Part shown: positions 24,697 to 33,151 of the stretch, in pieces
Numbering within the stretch: position 1 is the stretch's first letter
Layout: the number at the start of each line of letters is the position of its first letter
Source: Acidimicrobiia bacterium
GTDB lineage: Bacteria > Actinomycetota > Acidimicrobiia > IMCC26256 > JAGNEX01
Length of the DNA stretch: 46,100 nucleotides
Assembly (NCBI GenBank): GCA_018003035.1
Contig: JAGNEX010000018.1
Location: forward strand, 1,293-47,392
Reading direction: 5' to 3'
Notes under the pieces: generated by a model
Seen by the model: only the letters and a program-made list of their open reading frames with translations
Database searches by the model: none
Told to the model about the DNA's origin: nothing
Translations under genes and position numbers: made by a program

Positions 24697-25740
24697 ATGG
24701 AAACAATGGCAGGAGGCCGGGCCTTAGATCGCCGGGGAGTGGTATGGGGTCTCGTCGCGGTAGCGATTGTTGTTGCCCTCACCTTCATTGGTAGCGATCA
24801 GCTTGCATGGTTTGACGCGGCGCTGGTCGGCTACCTCTTCGGCACGATCTTTGCCGTCTTTGGTGTCACCTATCGCTATGCCGTATGGCTGCGACGCCCA
24901 CCTACCGCCATGTTGAACCGCCGCGGCTGGGACGCTTTTCGCGCTCGCAAGCTTCATAACGCCGCAGCATTGCCGGCGTTGGTGGGTACCCAACTTCTTG
25001 CCCAATCGTTCATTCGGAAACGCTCCACGATGCGATGGCTAGCCCATCAGCTCGTCTTTTGGGGCTGCATCCTCGCTGGGTTGATCACCTTCCCGTTGAC
25101 GCTCGGCCTGTTGCATTTTCAAAGCGTGGGTCAACAAGCAGACCGTTACCAGGTCTATGTCTCACGGGTCGGTACCGCCGAGTTTGATGCGGGGACGGTG
25201 ATCGGCTGGATCATCTTCCACGGGCTCGACATCGCTGCCGTGCTGGTCCTGGCTGGCGTCTTCATCTTCTTGCGTCGCCGGCTTCATGACCCGGGGGCCC
25301 TCGCCGTTGAACGCAGTGGCGACTTCCTCGCACTTGCCGGACTGTTCGCCGTCTCGGTCACCGGCCTGTTCCTCACGGTGTCGAGCATGTGGCTACACGG
25401 CCAGTTCTATGCCGCGCTCAACACCATCCACGCCCTCACCGTCATCCTCGGCCTCATGTACCTGCCATTCGGCAAGCTTTTCCACATCTTCCAACGGCCC
25501 GGAAACCTGGGCGTCGCCTATTACAAGGCGGCAAATGCCCACGGGCCCCAGGCGGTCTGCCGCAAATGCGGGGAAGGGTTCGCAAGTGCCCAACAGGTCG
25601 CCGACATCAAAGAAGTCCTGCCCCAGGTCGGGTTCGACTACTCGATCGCTTCCGGGGGGAACTACCAAGACACCTGCCCGCGATGCCGCCGAGCAGGCGT
25701 CACGTTGGCCCAGACCGCACGAGTCGGGGGATTTGGCTGA
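24697..25740 (+). CDS. NarI/HdrE-like membrane cytochrome b subunit with a C-terminal CxxC...CxxC domain
   Basis: A 347-aa protein with about seven membrane segments in residues ~14-275. Segments with paired His ([45 protein letters not shown] and [13 protein letters not shown]) look like the haem-b ligands of NarI/HdrE-type quinol oxidases, and [13 protein letters not shown] is a typical end motif. Residues ~285-345 form a soluble domain with CRKCGEGF and CPRCRR, i.e. two CxxC pairs separated by ~40 residues, a zinc-ribbon or rubredoxin-like centre. First gene of a tightly coupled operon; its stop overlaps the next start by 1 nt (TGATG). Likely passes quinol electrons to the molybdoenzyme. 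Confidence 0.85.
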   Translation: METMAGGRALDRRGVVWGLVAVAIVVALTFIGSDQLAWFDAALVGYLFGTIFAVFGVTYRYAVWLRRPPTAMLNRRGWDAFRARKLHNAAALPALVGTQLLAQSFIRKRSTMRWLAHQLVFWGCILAGLITFPLTLGLLHFQSVGQQADRYQVYVSRVGTAEFDAGTVIGWIIFHGLDIAAVLVLAGVFIFLRRRLHDPGALAVERSGDFLALAGLFAVSVTGLFLTVSSMWLHGQFYAALNTIHALTVILGLMYLPFGKLFHIFQRPGNLGVAYYKAANAHGPQAVCRKCGEGFASAQQVADIKEVLPQVGFDYSIASGGNYQDTCPRCRRAGVTLAQTARVGGFG

Positions 25741-27929
25741 TGGCACGTCTACCGGTCACCGAAGAAGAACTCATCGAGAGATTCGGGCCACATCTGAACC
25801 AGGCGCCACCCGGTGGATGGAATGCCGACCTGGAAATCGACAAGGTCGTCGAGACGCACTGCTGCTTCTGCGGCCAACAATGCGGCATCAAACTCAAGGT
25901 CCACCAGAACGAAGTCGTCGGCTTTGAGCCGTGGTACGAGTTCCCGTTCAACGAGGGAAAGCTCTGCCCCAAGGGCGTGAAACGGTACCTACAAGGCAGC
26001 CACCCCGACCGGCTGCTTCACCCCATGGTTCGCGACGAGTCCGCTCCCGGCGGATTCCGTGACGTCACCTGGGATGAAGCCCTCAGCAAAGTCGTATCCG
26101 AAATCCAACGTATCCAGGCGGAATACGGCGACGATGCCTTTGCGATGTTGTCCGGCGTCTCGCTGACCAACGAGAAGAGCTACCTCATTGGCAAGTTCGC
26201 CCGGCTTGCCTTGCACACGGCCAACCTCGACTACAACGGACGTTTTTGCATGGTGTCGGCGGGAGCTGGCAACAAGAAGGCGTTGGGGATAGACCGGGCA
26301 TCGAACCCGTGGAGCGACATCCCGCTCGCTGACGTGGTGTGGGTGGCCGGGGCCAACGTCGCCGAAACGTTTCCGATCACCACCAGCTACATCTGGCGCG
26401 CACGCGACCGTGGAGCGACCCTGATCGTTCAGGACCCCCGTGTGGTGCCTCTCGCGCGGACCGCCGACATCTTTCTGCCGGTCCGACCCGGTACCGATTC
26501 GGCGCTGTTCGGGGCGGTGCTTCACGAACTGATCCGCAACGACTGGCTCGACCACGACTTCATCGAGGCTCACACCGTCGACTTTGATCAGGCCGCTGCC
26601 GCGGTGGAGGAGATGACGCCGGCGTGGGCGGAAATGATTACGGGCGCACCGGCAGCGCGCATTCAGCAGGCCGCCGAAGCATGGGGAACGGCTGCCACTG
26701 GCATGTTGCTCCACGCCCGAGGCATCGAACAGCACACCAAGGGCGTTGACAACGTTCTGAGCGCCATCAACCTGGGGTTGGCAACCGGCAAGTTCGGTAA
26801 ACCAGGTTGCGGCGTTACCACCATCACGGGACAAGGTAACGGTCAAGGGGGCCGCGAGCACGGTCACAAATGCGACCAACTGCCCGGTAACCGCGACATC
26901 AGCGTCCTCGAAGATCGCCTAGCCGTCGCCGAGGTCTGGGAGGTCGACGAGTCCGAGATCCCCGGTGCCGGACTGCCGGCCGAAGCGATCATCGAAGCAA
27001 TCCACGACGGCACGATCAAAGGGTTGCTGTCGATCTGTTTTAACCCACTCGTCTCAGCCCCCGACACGGCGTTCACCAAAGAAGCGCTGGAAAAGCTTGA
27101 GTTCTATACGGCGATCGACTTCTTCCTCTCCGAATCCGCCGAACACGCAGACGTTGTGCTGCCCGGGTCGCTCCACGAAGAAGACGAGGGTACGGCCACC
27201 AGCGGTGAAGGGCGCATCATCAAGATCAACTGTGCCATCGACCCGCCGGGGGAGGCGCGGCGAGATTGGGAGATCCTCCTCGACATCGCCGAACGGCTCG
27301 GACGAGGTGAGCACTTCCAGTACGACAACACCGAACAGATCTTCGACGAGCTCTGCCGAGCATCGACAGGCGGCCGGGCCGACTACACCGGCGCCAGTTG
27401 GGAGCGCATCGTTGCGAACTACGGCATGTTCTGGCCGGTCCCGTGGGTCGGCCATCCTGGAACGCCGCGCCTGTACGAGGGCGGGCAGTTCAACCACCCC
27501 GATGGCAAGGCCCGGTTTCACGGTGTGGCCTACCGCCCATCGGCGGAGTCTGTCGATGACGAGTACCCGATCCTGTTGACGACGGGGCGAGTGGTCAGCC
27601 AGTACCTCTCGGGCACACAAACACGGCGGATCGGCGGGCTCGTCGAGCAATACCCCGAACCGCTCTGCGAGATCCACCCGCAACTCGCGGCCAGCCTCGG
27701 GATCAGCAACGGAGACCTGGTCACCGTCCGGTCGCGGCGGGGAGAGATGACGCTGCCGGCGGCGGTCGTCAACACCATCCGTCCAGACACGGTGTTCATT
27801 CCGTACCACTGGCCCGGCGCGAAGGCGGCGAACCAGTTGACAATCCGAGCGATCGACCCGATCTCGAAAATGCCCGAGTTCAAAGTGGCGGCCGTACACG
27901 TCAGCCGCGCCGGAGGGAGACCCGCGTGA
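25740..27929 (+). CDS. Molybdopterin oxidoreductase, NasA/NarB-like catalytic subunit
   Basis: A 729-aa DMSO-reductase-family enzyme. Residues 41-76 bind a [4Fe-4S] cluster (Cys41-x2-Cys44-x3-Cys48-x27-Cys76, [11 protein letters not shown] to CPKG). The Mo-ligand region [12 protein letters not shown] places Cys170 where NasA/NarB/NapA have Cys, with the following KKALG as in NasA, whereas formate dehydrogenase has Sec/Cys in a different context. The C-terminal domain ([20 protein letters not shown]) is closer to formate-dehydrogenase-like enzymes, so the substrate is not certain; nitrate reduction is the first choice. No twin-arginine signal at the N-terminus, so it should be cytoplasmic. GTG of the next gene overlaps its stop by 4 nt. 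Confidence 0.93.
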   Translation: MARLPVTEEELIERFGPHLNQAPPGGWNADLEIDKVVETHCCFCGQQCGIKLKVHQNEVVGFEPWYEFPFNEGKLCPKGVKRYLQGSHPDRLLHPMVRDESAPGGFRDVTWDEALSKVVSEIQRIQAEYGDDAFAMLSGVSLTNEKSYLIGKFARLALHTANLDYNGRFCMVSAGAGNKKALGIDRASNPWSDIPLADVVWVAGANVAETFPITTSYIWRARDRGATLIVQDPRVVPLARTADIFLPVRPGTDSALFGAVLHELIRNDWLDHDFIEAHTVDFDQAAAAVEEMTPAWAEMITGAPAARIQQAAEAWGTAATGMLLHARGIEQHTKGVDNVLSAINLGLATGKFGKPGCGVTTITGQGNGQGGREHGHKCDQLPGNRDISVLEDRLAVAEVWEVDESEIPGAGLPAEAIIEAIHDGTIKGLLSICFNPLVSAPDTAFTKEALEKLEFYTAIDFFLSESAEHADVVLPGSLHEEDEGTATSGEGRIIKINCAIDPPGEARRDWEILLDIAERLGRGEHFQYDNTEQIFDELCRASTGGRADYTGASWERIVANYGMFWPVPWVGHPGTPRLYEGGQFNHPDGKARFHGVAYRPSAESVDDEYPILLTTGRVVSQYLSGTQTRRIGGLVEQYPEPLCEIHPQLAASLGISNGDLVTVRSRRGEMTLPAAVVNTIRPDTVFIPYHWPGAKAANQLTIRAIDPISKMPEFKVAAVHVSRAGGRPA

Positions 27930-28543
27930 AGACGACGCGGTACGGAATCGACGAGAAGCCGATCTTCGTGATCGACCAAAGCCGATGTATCGGCTGCGAA
28001 GCGTGCGTTCAAGCGTGCGCCGAATGCGGGACGCACCGAGGGCAATCCCTTATCCACCTCGAACGAATCGACCGCGCCGTCAGCACTCAGACGGCGCCGA
28101 TGGTCTGTATGCACTGCGAAGATCCCACATGTGCGCAGGTCTGCCCTGCCGATGCGATCAAACAGACCGAAGAAGGCATCGTCCAGTCCGCACTCAAACC
28201 CCGGTGTATCGGGTGTTCCAACTGTGTGATCGCCTGTCCGTTCGGAGTGCCGAAGTACGTCGCCGAGTTCGACCAGATGATGAAGTGCGATATGTGCACC
28301 GACCGCACGTCAGAGGGATACGCGCCGATGTGCGCGTCGGTCTGTCCGAGCGAGGCGCTGTGGTACGGCACACCAGAACAGTTCTACGAAACCCGTCGAG
28401 GTTCGATCGTTGACAACTGGCTGTTTGGGCGGCAGTCAGTGCGGACCAAAGTCTTTGCGGTCGTGGACGACATGGGCCCGATCGACGCACTCGATGGCAC
28501 GACCGGAACCTGGCTCGACGACCCGTTTGCACTGGAGGACTAA
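27926..28543 (+). CDS. Four-cluster ferredoxin-type electron-transfer subunit
   Basis: A 205-aa DmsB/NarH-like subunit with four Cys groups: [43 protein letters not shown] and CDMC...CASVCP, predicting four [4Fe-4S] clusters. It would wire the molybdoenzyme to the membrane cytochrome b. No signal peptide. GTG 27926 is the start, overlapping the previous stop (GTGA); the stop TAA 28541-28543 shares one base with the next ATG. Confidence 0.93.
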   Translation: MKTTRYGIDEKPIFVIDQSRCIGCEACVQACAECGTHRGQSLIHLERIDRAVSTQTAPMVCMHCEDPTCAQVCPADAIKQTEEGIVQSALKPRCIGCSNCVIACPFGVPKYVAEFDQMMKCDMCTDRTSEGYAPMCASVCPSEALWYGTPEQFYETRRGSIVDNWLFGRQSVRTKVFAVVDDMGPIDALDGTTGTWLDDPFALED

Positions 28544-29040
28544 TGGTGGCTGACCCGACCTCAGAGCCGATCTGGAAGCGGGACTTTCCGTACGAATCCG
28601 CCGGTGAAGACGACGTCACGCGCCGCGAGTTCGCCCGTTACCTGGTCGCAGGTGCTGGGGTGATGGCTGCCGGCAACGTCGGCCTGGCAGCGTGGACCCA
28701 ACTCCGAAAGATCAACACCGGCGAACCCCGAGAGTTGATCCCCCTCGCTGACGTCGCGGTCGGCGACACCTACCTCTTTACGTATCCGACGAATGCCGAC
28801 CCAGCGATTCTGCTGCGGCTGTCCGATCGTGAAGTGGTGGCGTTTAGCCAGAAGTGCACCCACTTGGGATGCGTCGTCTACTTCGAGGCGGAAGAGAACC
28901 GCTGGCACTGCCCGTGTCATGAGGGCAACTTCGAGGCGGAAACGGGCACGGTCATCTCGGGACCGCCACCCCGACCGTTGGGTCGCATCGATGTCGAAGT
29001 GCGAGGCGACATGATCTGGGCCATGGGGTACCAACCATGA
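28543..29040 (+). CDS. Rieske [2Fe-2S] protein with a twin-arginine-like membrane anchor
   Basis: A 165-aa protein. Residues ~25-30 read TRREFA, a twin-arginine-like motif, followed by a hydrophobic segment (YLVAGAGVMAAGNVGLAAW), so the Rieske domain is probably exported and anchored. The cluster motifs are CTHLGC and CPCHEGNF, the C-x-H and C-x-x-H pairs of a typical Rieske centre. It would give the complex a high-potential centre, as in arsenite oxidase or cytochrome bc1. If exported, it lies on the other side of the membrane from the apparently cytoplasmic catalytic subunit, an open topology question. Coupled to neighbours by 1-nt and 4-nt overlaps. Confidence 0.92.
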   Translation: MVADPTSEPIWKRDFPYESAGEDDVTRREFARYLVAGAGVMAAGNVGLAAWTQLRKINTGEPRELIPLADVAVGDTYLFTYPTNADPAILLRLSDREVVAFSQKCTHLGCVVYFEAEENRWHCPCHEGNFEAETGTVISGPPPRPLGRIDVEVRGDMIWAMGYQP

Positions 29041-29240
29041 GGACGTCTCGCCGATCTGAACGAGCGTCGTCCGCCCTCGCGATCTACATCATCATCCTGG
29101 TCGCCTTCCAGGTATTCCTGTTGACGGTCGCAGTCGAGGCGTTCATGAGTGACGACGAGTCGTTGGCGTGGGCGAGCGCCATCATCTCGGTGGCGCTGGC
29201 CGGCGGGTCGGCCCTGTTGTTCAGGTACCTGAAACCGTGA
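29037..29240 (+). CDS. Small membrane protein of the molybdoenzyme operon
   Basis: A 67-aa protein with two predicted transmembrane segments: SALAIYIIILVAFQVFLLTV (residues ~12-31) and WASAIISVALAGGSALLFRY (residues ~45-64). The N-terminus is basic. No family is recognised. ATG 29037 overlaps the Rieske stop by 4 nt and its own stop overlaps the TDT start by 4 nt (GTGA), so it is surely part of the operon. Possible assembly or membrane-linking subunit. Confidence 0.8.
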   Translation: MRTSRRSERASSALAIYIIILVAFQVFLLTVAVEAFMSDDESLAWASAIISVALAGGSALLFRYLKP

Positions 29241-30295
29241 CCTCCGTCGGTGCCGGATCAGATGCTCGAACCCTTTCCGAACAGGTCAAGAGCTTGTTTC
29301 CCGGGTATTTCGCCATGGTCATGGCCACCGGCATCGTTGCGATTGGAGCGATGCAACAAAAGATCACCTTTCTCGCCGAAGGCCTGTACGCGATCGCCGC
29401 CATCGCGTACGTGGTGCTGGCCGGCCTGCTGATCTGGCGGGCGCTGCAGTTCCCCAAACTGCTCGCGGCCGACATCACCAGTCATGCGAAGGGCTTTGCC
29501 TTCCTGACGACCGTCGCTGCGAGCAACGTCCTTGCGAGCGCGTCCGGCGTCATCCACGGATGGTGGACTCTTGCCTGGGTGCTGTGGTGGATCAGCCTGC
29601 CACTCTGGGCTTTCTTCGTCTACGGAACGCTTTTCGCGGTGGTCTTAAAGGGGCCAAAGCCCGGTCTGGGGAAAGGGATCAACGGCACCTGGTTCTTGTT
29701 GATCGTTGCGACCGAATCAGTGGTGGTCTCTGGTGCTCTGCTGTTGGCCCGACGACCCGACGACCTCATGGCGTTCGCCCTGGTCGCCGCGTTTGCCCTT
29801 GGGCTGGTGCTGTACCTGATCGTGATGACGATGGTCTTCTTGCGTTGGACCTTCACCGAACTTGAACCCCAAGAGGCAGACCCACCCGCCTGGATCGCTG
29901 CCGGCGCGGTGGCTATCACCGTCTTGGCCGGCTCAAACCTTCTCGCCGCTGCTAGCGCATCGGAGCGAATTGAGCGGCTGCGCCCGTTCATTGAAGGCGT
30001 TGTCATGCTGGCCTGGGCGACCGCCACATTTTGGTTCCCGCTGATGGTGGCTATCGGGGTGTGGCGTCACCTGATCAACAAGATGCCGCTGCGGTACCAC
30101 CCGTCGTATTGGGCGATGGTCTTCCCGCTGGGCATGTACGGGGCGTCGAGTTTTCGCATGCGTGCCGTGACCGACCTGGCTTCGCTCGGCTGGCTGCCGA
30201 AGGCGACTCTGGCGGTCGCTCTGGTCGCATGGTCGGCGACCTTTTTTGGGCTTGCCGCGCAGGCAGGCAGGCGCGTACTGCGGCCCTCGACGTGA
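29237..30295 (+). CDS. TDT/SLAC1-type anion channel or exporter
   Basis: A 352-aa protein with about ten hydrophobic segments, the TehA/TDT family pattern. FPGYFAMVMATGIVAIG at residues ~22-38 is the family N-terminal signature, and YHPSYWAMVFPLGMYGASSF near residue 290 is the second one. TDT proteins move dicarboxylates, sulfite or tellurite, and the plant SLAC1 relatives move nitrate and chloride. With a nitrate-reductase-like operon upstream, nitrate or nitrite movement is a natural guess. The start GTG 29237 overlaps the previous stop by 4 nt; this is the last coupled gene. Confidence 0.9.
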   Translation: MTSVGAGSDARTLSEQVKSLFPGYFAMVMATGIVAIGAMQQKITFLAEGLYAIAAIAYVVLAGLLIWRALQFPKLLAADITSHAKGFAFLTTVAASNVLASASGVIHGWWTLAWVLWWISLPLWAFFVYGTLFAVVLKGPKPGLGKGINGTWFLLIVATESVVVSGALLLARRPDDLMAFALVAAFALGLVLYLIVMTMVFLRWTFTELEPQEADPPAWIAAGAVAITVLAGSNLLAAASASERIERLRPFIEGVVMLAWATATFWFPLMVAIGVWRHLINKMPLRYHPSYWAMVFPLGMYGASSFRMRAVTDLASLGWLPKATLAVALVAWSATFFGLAAQAGRRVLRPST

Positions 30296-30429
30296 TGCCG
30301 CGAGAGCGGCACGCAACGGGACGCCGGCTCTGGAACAGCTCGATGACCGAGCGCCGCGGCATCAGGACCGCTGGCTGAGAAAGCCCCGTTTCGCGAGCAC
30401 GTGAGCGAACCGTCTGGGAAGCTGGGTCG

Positions 30430-31938
30430 ATGGATCGATCCAGTAGGGCCGCTGTCGGCAAGGTACGACTGGACTCGGCGGTCGGGCGTTACATCATCGT
30501 CACCACGGTCACAGGGTCCGCCGTTGCGCAGCTGACCGCTACGGTGGTCAACGTCGCACTGCCAACGTTGGCCGACAGCTTGGATGCGACCTCCAGCCAA
30601 CAACAATGGGTCATCAACGCCTACACCTTGACGTTGGCGTCGCTCATCTTGTTGGGGGGATCCCTTGGCGACAGGTTTGGTCGCCTCCGCATTTATCGAA
30701 TCGGCGTCATCTGGTTCGCTCTCGCATCGCTGCTGTGCGCCGTCGCGCCAAACATCAATGTGCTGATCGGAGCCCGCCTGTTGCAGGGTATGGGCGGAGC
30801 CTTGTTAACCCCCGGAAGTTTGGCGATCATCGAAGCGACATTGAGGCCGGGCGATCGCTCCAAGGGTGTGGGCCGCTGGTCGGGCCTAGGGGGGATTGCC
30901 TCGGCGATCGGACCGCTTGTGGGAGGGGTACTCGTCGGCCTCTCCTGGCGTTGGGTGTTCTTGTTGAACCTCCCCCTTGCGGTACTGGTCATCGCCACGA
31001 GCGCGAAGGTCCCAGAATCGCTCGACCCCGAGGCCCGTAAACATGCCTTGGATGTGGGCGGCGCAATCCTGACCACCGCGGCGCTCGCCGGGTCTACCTT
31101 TGCGTTGATACAGGGCCCGTCGGACGGGTGGACGACCCTGGACGTCGCTGCTGCGGGACTGGCGTTCTTGGCTTTTATCGGGCTGGTCGGTTGGGAGCCG
31201 AGGGCCGCAGCGCCCATGGTGCCGATCCGTCTGTTCGCCAGACGAGAGTTCGCCGCAGCCAATCTGATCACCTTCCTCGTCTATGGAGGAATGGGTGTTG
31301 TGTTCTTCCTCCTCAGTATTCAGCTGCAGGTCACTGCCGGTTTCAGCCCCGTCGCCGCGGGCGCTTCGATGCTGCCGGTGACGCTGCTGATGTTCTTTTT
31401 GTCGCCTCGGGTCGGTCAACTTTCTGACCGGATCGGTCCGCGCTGGCCGCTCACCGCTGGGACGGTATTGATCGCCTTGGGCCTGGTTCTGTTTCGCCGG
31501 GTGGGTCTCGGAGCGGAATACGTGCTCGATGTGCTGCCGGCGGTGCTCGTTTTTGGACTCGGGCTTTCGCTCAGCGTCACGCCGGTCACGTCGGCCGCGC
31601 TCGGTTCAGTACCGTCGGCGAATGCGGGGGCCGCATCGGGCACCAACAACGCGGTGTCGCGGACCGGACAGTTGTTGGCTGTCGCCGCAATCCCTCCGCT
31701 TGTCGGGCTCACAGGCTCGGCGCTGAGCGATCCCGTGGCCCTCAACAGCGGGTTCCGCACGGCGATGTTGGCTAGTTCTGGGTTGGTCCTGTTGGGCAGT
31801 GTTACCGCGTTCTTCGGGCTGCGGGCTGCGTCAGTTTCGCCGAGTAGCGACCGCGCTGGGTCAGACGGGCATTCCGCTGCTCACCACTACGACTGCCCGG
31901 TCGACGGCACACATTCTCGGGCGCGCGCAACGACATGA
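30430..31938 (+). CDS. MFS drug/metabolite exporter (DHA2, EmrB/QacA-like)
   Basis: A 502-aa protein with 14 predicted transmembrane segments. The DHA2 signatures are VVNVALPTLADSL in helix 1, WVINAYTLTLASLILLGGSL in helix 2, GGSLGDRFGRLRIY (the A-like motif) and WRWVFLLNLPLAVLV. It likely exports drugs or toxic metabolites by proton antiport. A weak GGGAAG precedes ATG 30430. It follows the TDT gene by 134 bp, so it may or may not share its transcript. The last ~35 residues are polar and not conserved. Confidence 0.93.
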   Translation: MDRSSRAAVGKVRLDSAVGRYIIVTTVTGSAVAQLTATVVNVALPTLADSLDATSSQQQWVINAYTLTLASLILLGGSLGDRFGRLRIYRIGVIWFALASLLCAVAPNINVLIGARLLQGMGGALLTPGSLAIIEATLRPGDRSKGVGRWSGLGGIASAIGPLVGGVLVGLSWRWVFLLNLPLAVLVIATSAKVPESLDPEARKHALDVGGAILTTAALAGSTFALIQGPSDGWTTLDVAAAGLAFLAFIGLVGWEPRAAAPMVPIRLFARREFAAANLITFLVYGGMGVVFFLLSIQLQVTAGFSPVAAGASMLPVTLLMFFLSPRVGQLSDRIGPRWPLTAGTVLIALGLVLFRRVGLGAEYVLDVLPAVLVFGLGLSLSVTPVTSAALGSVPSANAGAASGTNNAVSRTGQLLAVAAIPPLVGLTGSALSDPVALNSGFRTAMLASSGLVLLGSVTAFFGLRAASVSPSSDRAGSDGHSAAHHYDCPVDGTHSRARATT

Positions 31939-32299
31939 TTGTTTCGAGTCGCATTGAGTTCGTCTACCACCCCACGGCCTTCTTTTGTTGACGAACGTGC
32001 AATGCCAACTTGTGCTTAGTTAGATGAGCGTCGGTAGAAACGGCGTGTTCTTTTCATAAATGCTCACATGTCTATGCGCCGGAAATTTTCGGGACGGTAG
32101 AGCGGTCGGCGAGTGAGAGCAGACCACCGTACGCAGCGCAAACTCAACGGGGTGTCGGTGAAGAACCCTCGTTTCGTCGCTAATGGTAAGGCCCCGCCAG
32201 CGTTGACAAAGCTTTAAAGCATTCTGTCAGCGCGGGTCGATATGACGGCCTACAGTCGATGTCTCGGCACGCAAACCGCCAAATATGAGGAGACGTTCC
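31939..32299. other. 361-bp intergenic region upstream of the DUF1269 gene
   Basis: No gene is recognised. It contains a dyad at 32200-32233, in which GCGTTGACA faces TGTCAGCGC (8 of 9 pair, one wobble) around a centre with GCTTTAAAGC; this is a good operator or promoter candidate, since TTGACA resembles a -35. The ribosome binding site GAGGAGA of the next gene is at 32287-32293. Confidence 0.45.
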
Positions 32300-32827
32300 A
32301 TGGCGAACGAGAATCTCGTCCTCTACGTCGCGACCTATGACGACGACCAGAGTGCGACAGACGACTTCGGTGCACTCAAAGCAGCTCGAGACAGTGACGA
32401 GATCGCTGTCAGAGCGGCCGTGATCGCCAAGAGGGACATGGACGGAAAGGTCACAGTGACCGAACACGATCCGCCGCGGGCCGAGCGCGACATCGGAGTC
32501 GGAACGGTTGGCGGCCTCGTGGTCGGCCTCTTTTCTCCGCCTCTCCTCGCATCGACCGCCATTGGGGCGGCCATCGGCGGCGTGGTCTACGAGATCGGCA
32601 AGCTTCGCGACGAACACGAAATCAAGAACGACGTCGAGACCTACCTGCCCAACGGTTCATCAGCGATCATGGCGGTGATCGACGACGAATACGCCGACAG
32701 GCTGGACCGCGTGCTCGCAAAGTCCACGCGACGTATCTCCCGCGCCGTCGACTCTGGCGACTACGACAAGCTTGCAAAGGCGCTCGACAAATCGGCCGAC
32801 AGCCTTCAGGACGCTGCGAATTCTTAG
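32300..32827 (+). CDS. DUF1269-type general stress protein
   Basis: A 175-aa protein of a family related to general stress and membrane proteins. The middle holds a glycine-rich hydrophobic segment (GTVGGLVVGLFSPPLLASTA, then IGAAIGGVVYEIGKL, residues ~75-108) with a glycine-zipper look that may insert in a membrane. The N-terminal part (MANENLVLYVATYDDDQSAT) and the C-terminal helix with Lys/Asp-rich repeats are hydrophilic. GAGGAGA lies 6 nt before ATG 32300. It is the first gene after the MFS exporter and is closed by a hairpin. Function not established. Confidence 0.88.
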   Translation: MANENLVLYVATYDDDQSATDDFGALKAARDSDEIAVRAAVIAKRDMDGKVTVTEHDPPRAERDIGVGTVGGLVVGLFSPPLLASTAIGAAIGGVVYEIGKLRDEHEIKNDVETYLPNGSSAIMAVIDDEYADRLDRVLAKSTRRISRAVDSGDYDKLAKALDKSADSLQDAANS

Positions 32828-32860
32828 GATTCGCGCGTATTCCCCCATTCGCCCAAGAGT

Positions 32861-32900
32861 CGGGCCGCCAGATGTCCCAGTTGAGACGTTCGGCGGCCCG
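32861..32900 (+). terminator. Hairpin terminator after the DUF1269 gene
   Basis: CGGGCCGCC (32861-32869) pairs perfectly with GGCGGCCCG (32892-32900) over a 22-nt loop, and GCTCTTTGCG follows. The weak T-stretch fits a high-GC intrinsic terminator. Confidence 0.65.
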
Positions 32901-33034
32901 GCTCTTTGCGACGTTGCTCGCTGGCGTGGCACCAGAGGCAACGATGCTCGGTCGGGCGCGACGTCAGGTACCCCGCCGCTGCGACATTGGGTGACCGCAA
33001 ACGGCGGACATCAGGTTTGCGCAAAATCATGTTC

Positions 33035-33094
33035 TGACCAGGGGTTCAGCTGGACTCTGCCTTCGATCAAGAGCTGATCAAGGCCCTTCAGAAA
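33035..33094 (+). promoter_or_regulatory. Adhesin upstream element, copy 1
   Basis: Sixty bp ending 57 bp before the GTG start of the first giant surface protein. It aligns without gaps to 39722-39781 in front of the second one (40 of 60 identical), with the best blocks TGACCAGG at the left and TTCGATCAAGAG at the centre. GATCAAG occurs at 33065-33071 and again at 33076-33082, a direct repeat spaced 11 bp. Likely the binding site of a shared regulator. Confidence 0.6.
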
Positions 33095-33151
33095 CAAACG
33101 GTGGTGGCCGACGCTCGGATCATTGTGTTTCTCCGAGTGGAAGGCGCCACC

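Noticed and set aside
25989..26879. 296-codon minus-strand frame opposite the molybdoenzyme gene
   Set aside because: Antisense shadow of a strongly conserved oxidoreductase; His/Arg/Val-rich without a recognisable fold.
32824..33030. 68-codon minus-strand frame with a CLWC motif in the intergenic region
   Set aside because: It runs through the terminator hairpin of the DUF1269 gene, has no Shine-Dalgarno and only one CxxC pair; chance is more likely, although a tiny zinc-ribbon protein cannot be fully excluded.
33101..33151. Upstream GTG 33101 as start of the first surface protein
   Set aside because: It would put 17 residues before the signal peptide and has no ribosome binding site; GTG 33152 has GGAAGG at 7 nt and gives a normal signal peptide.
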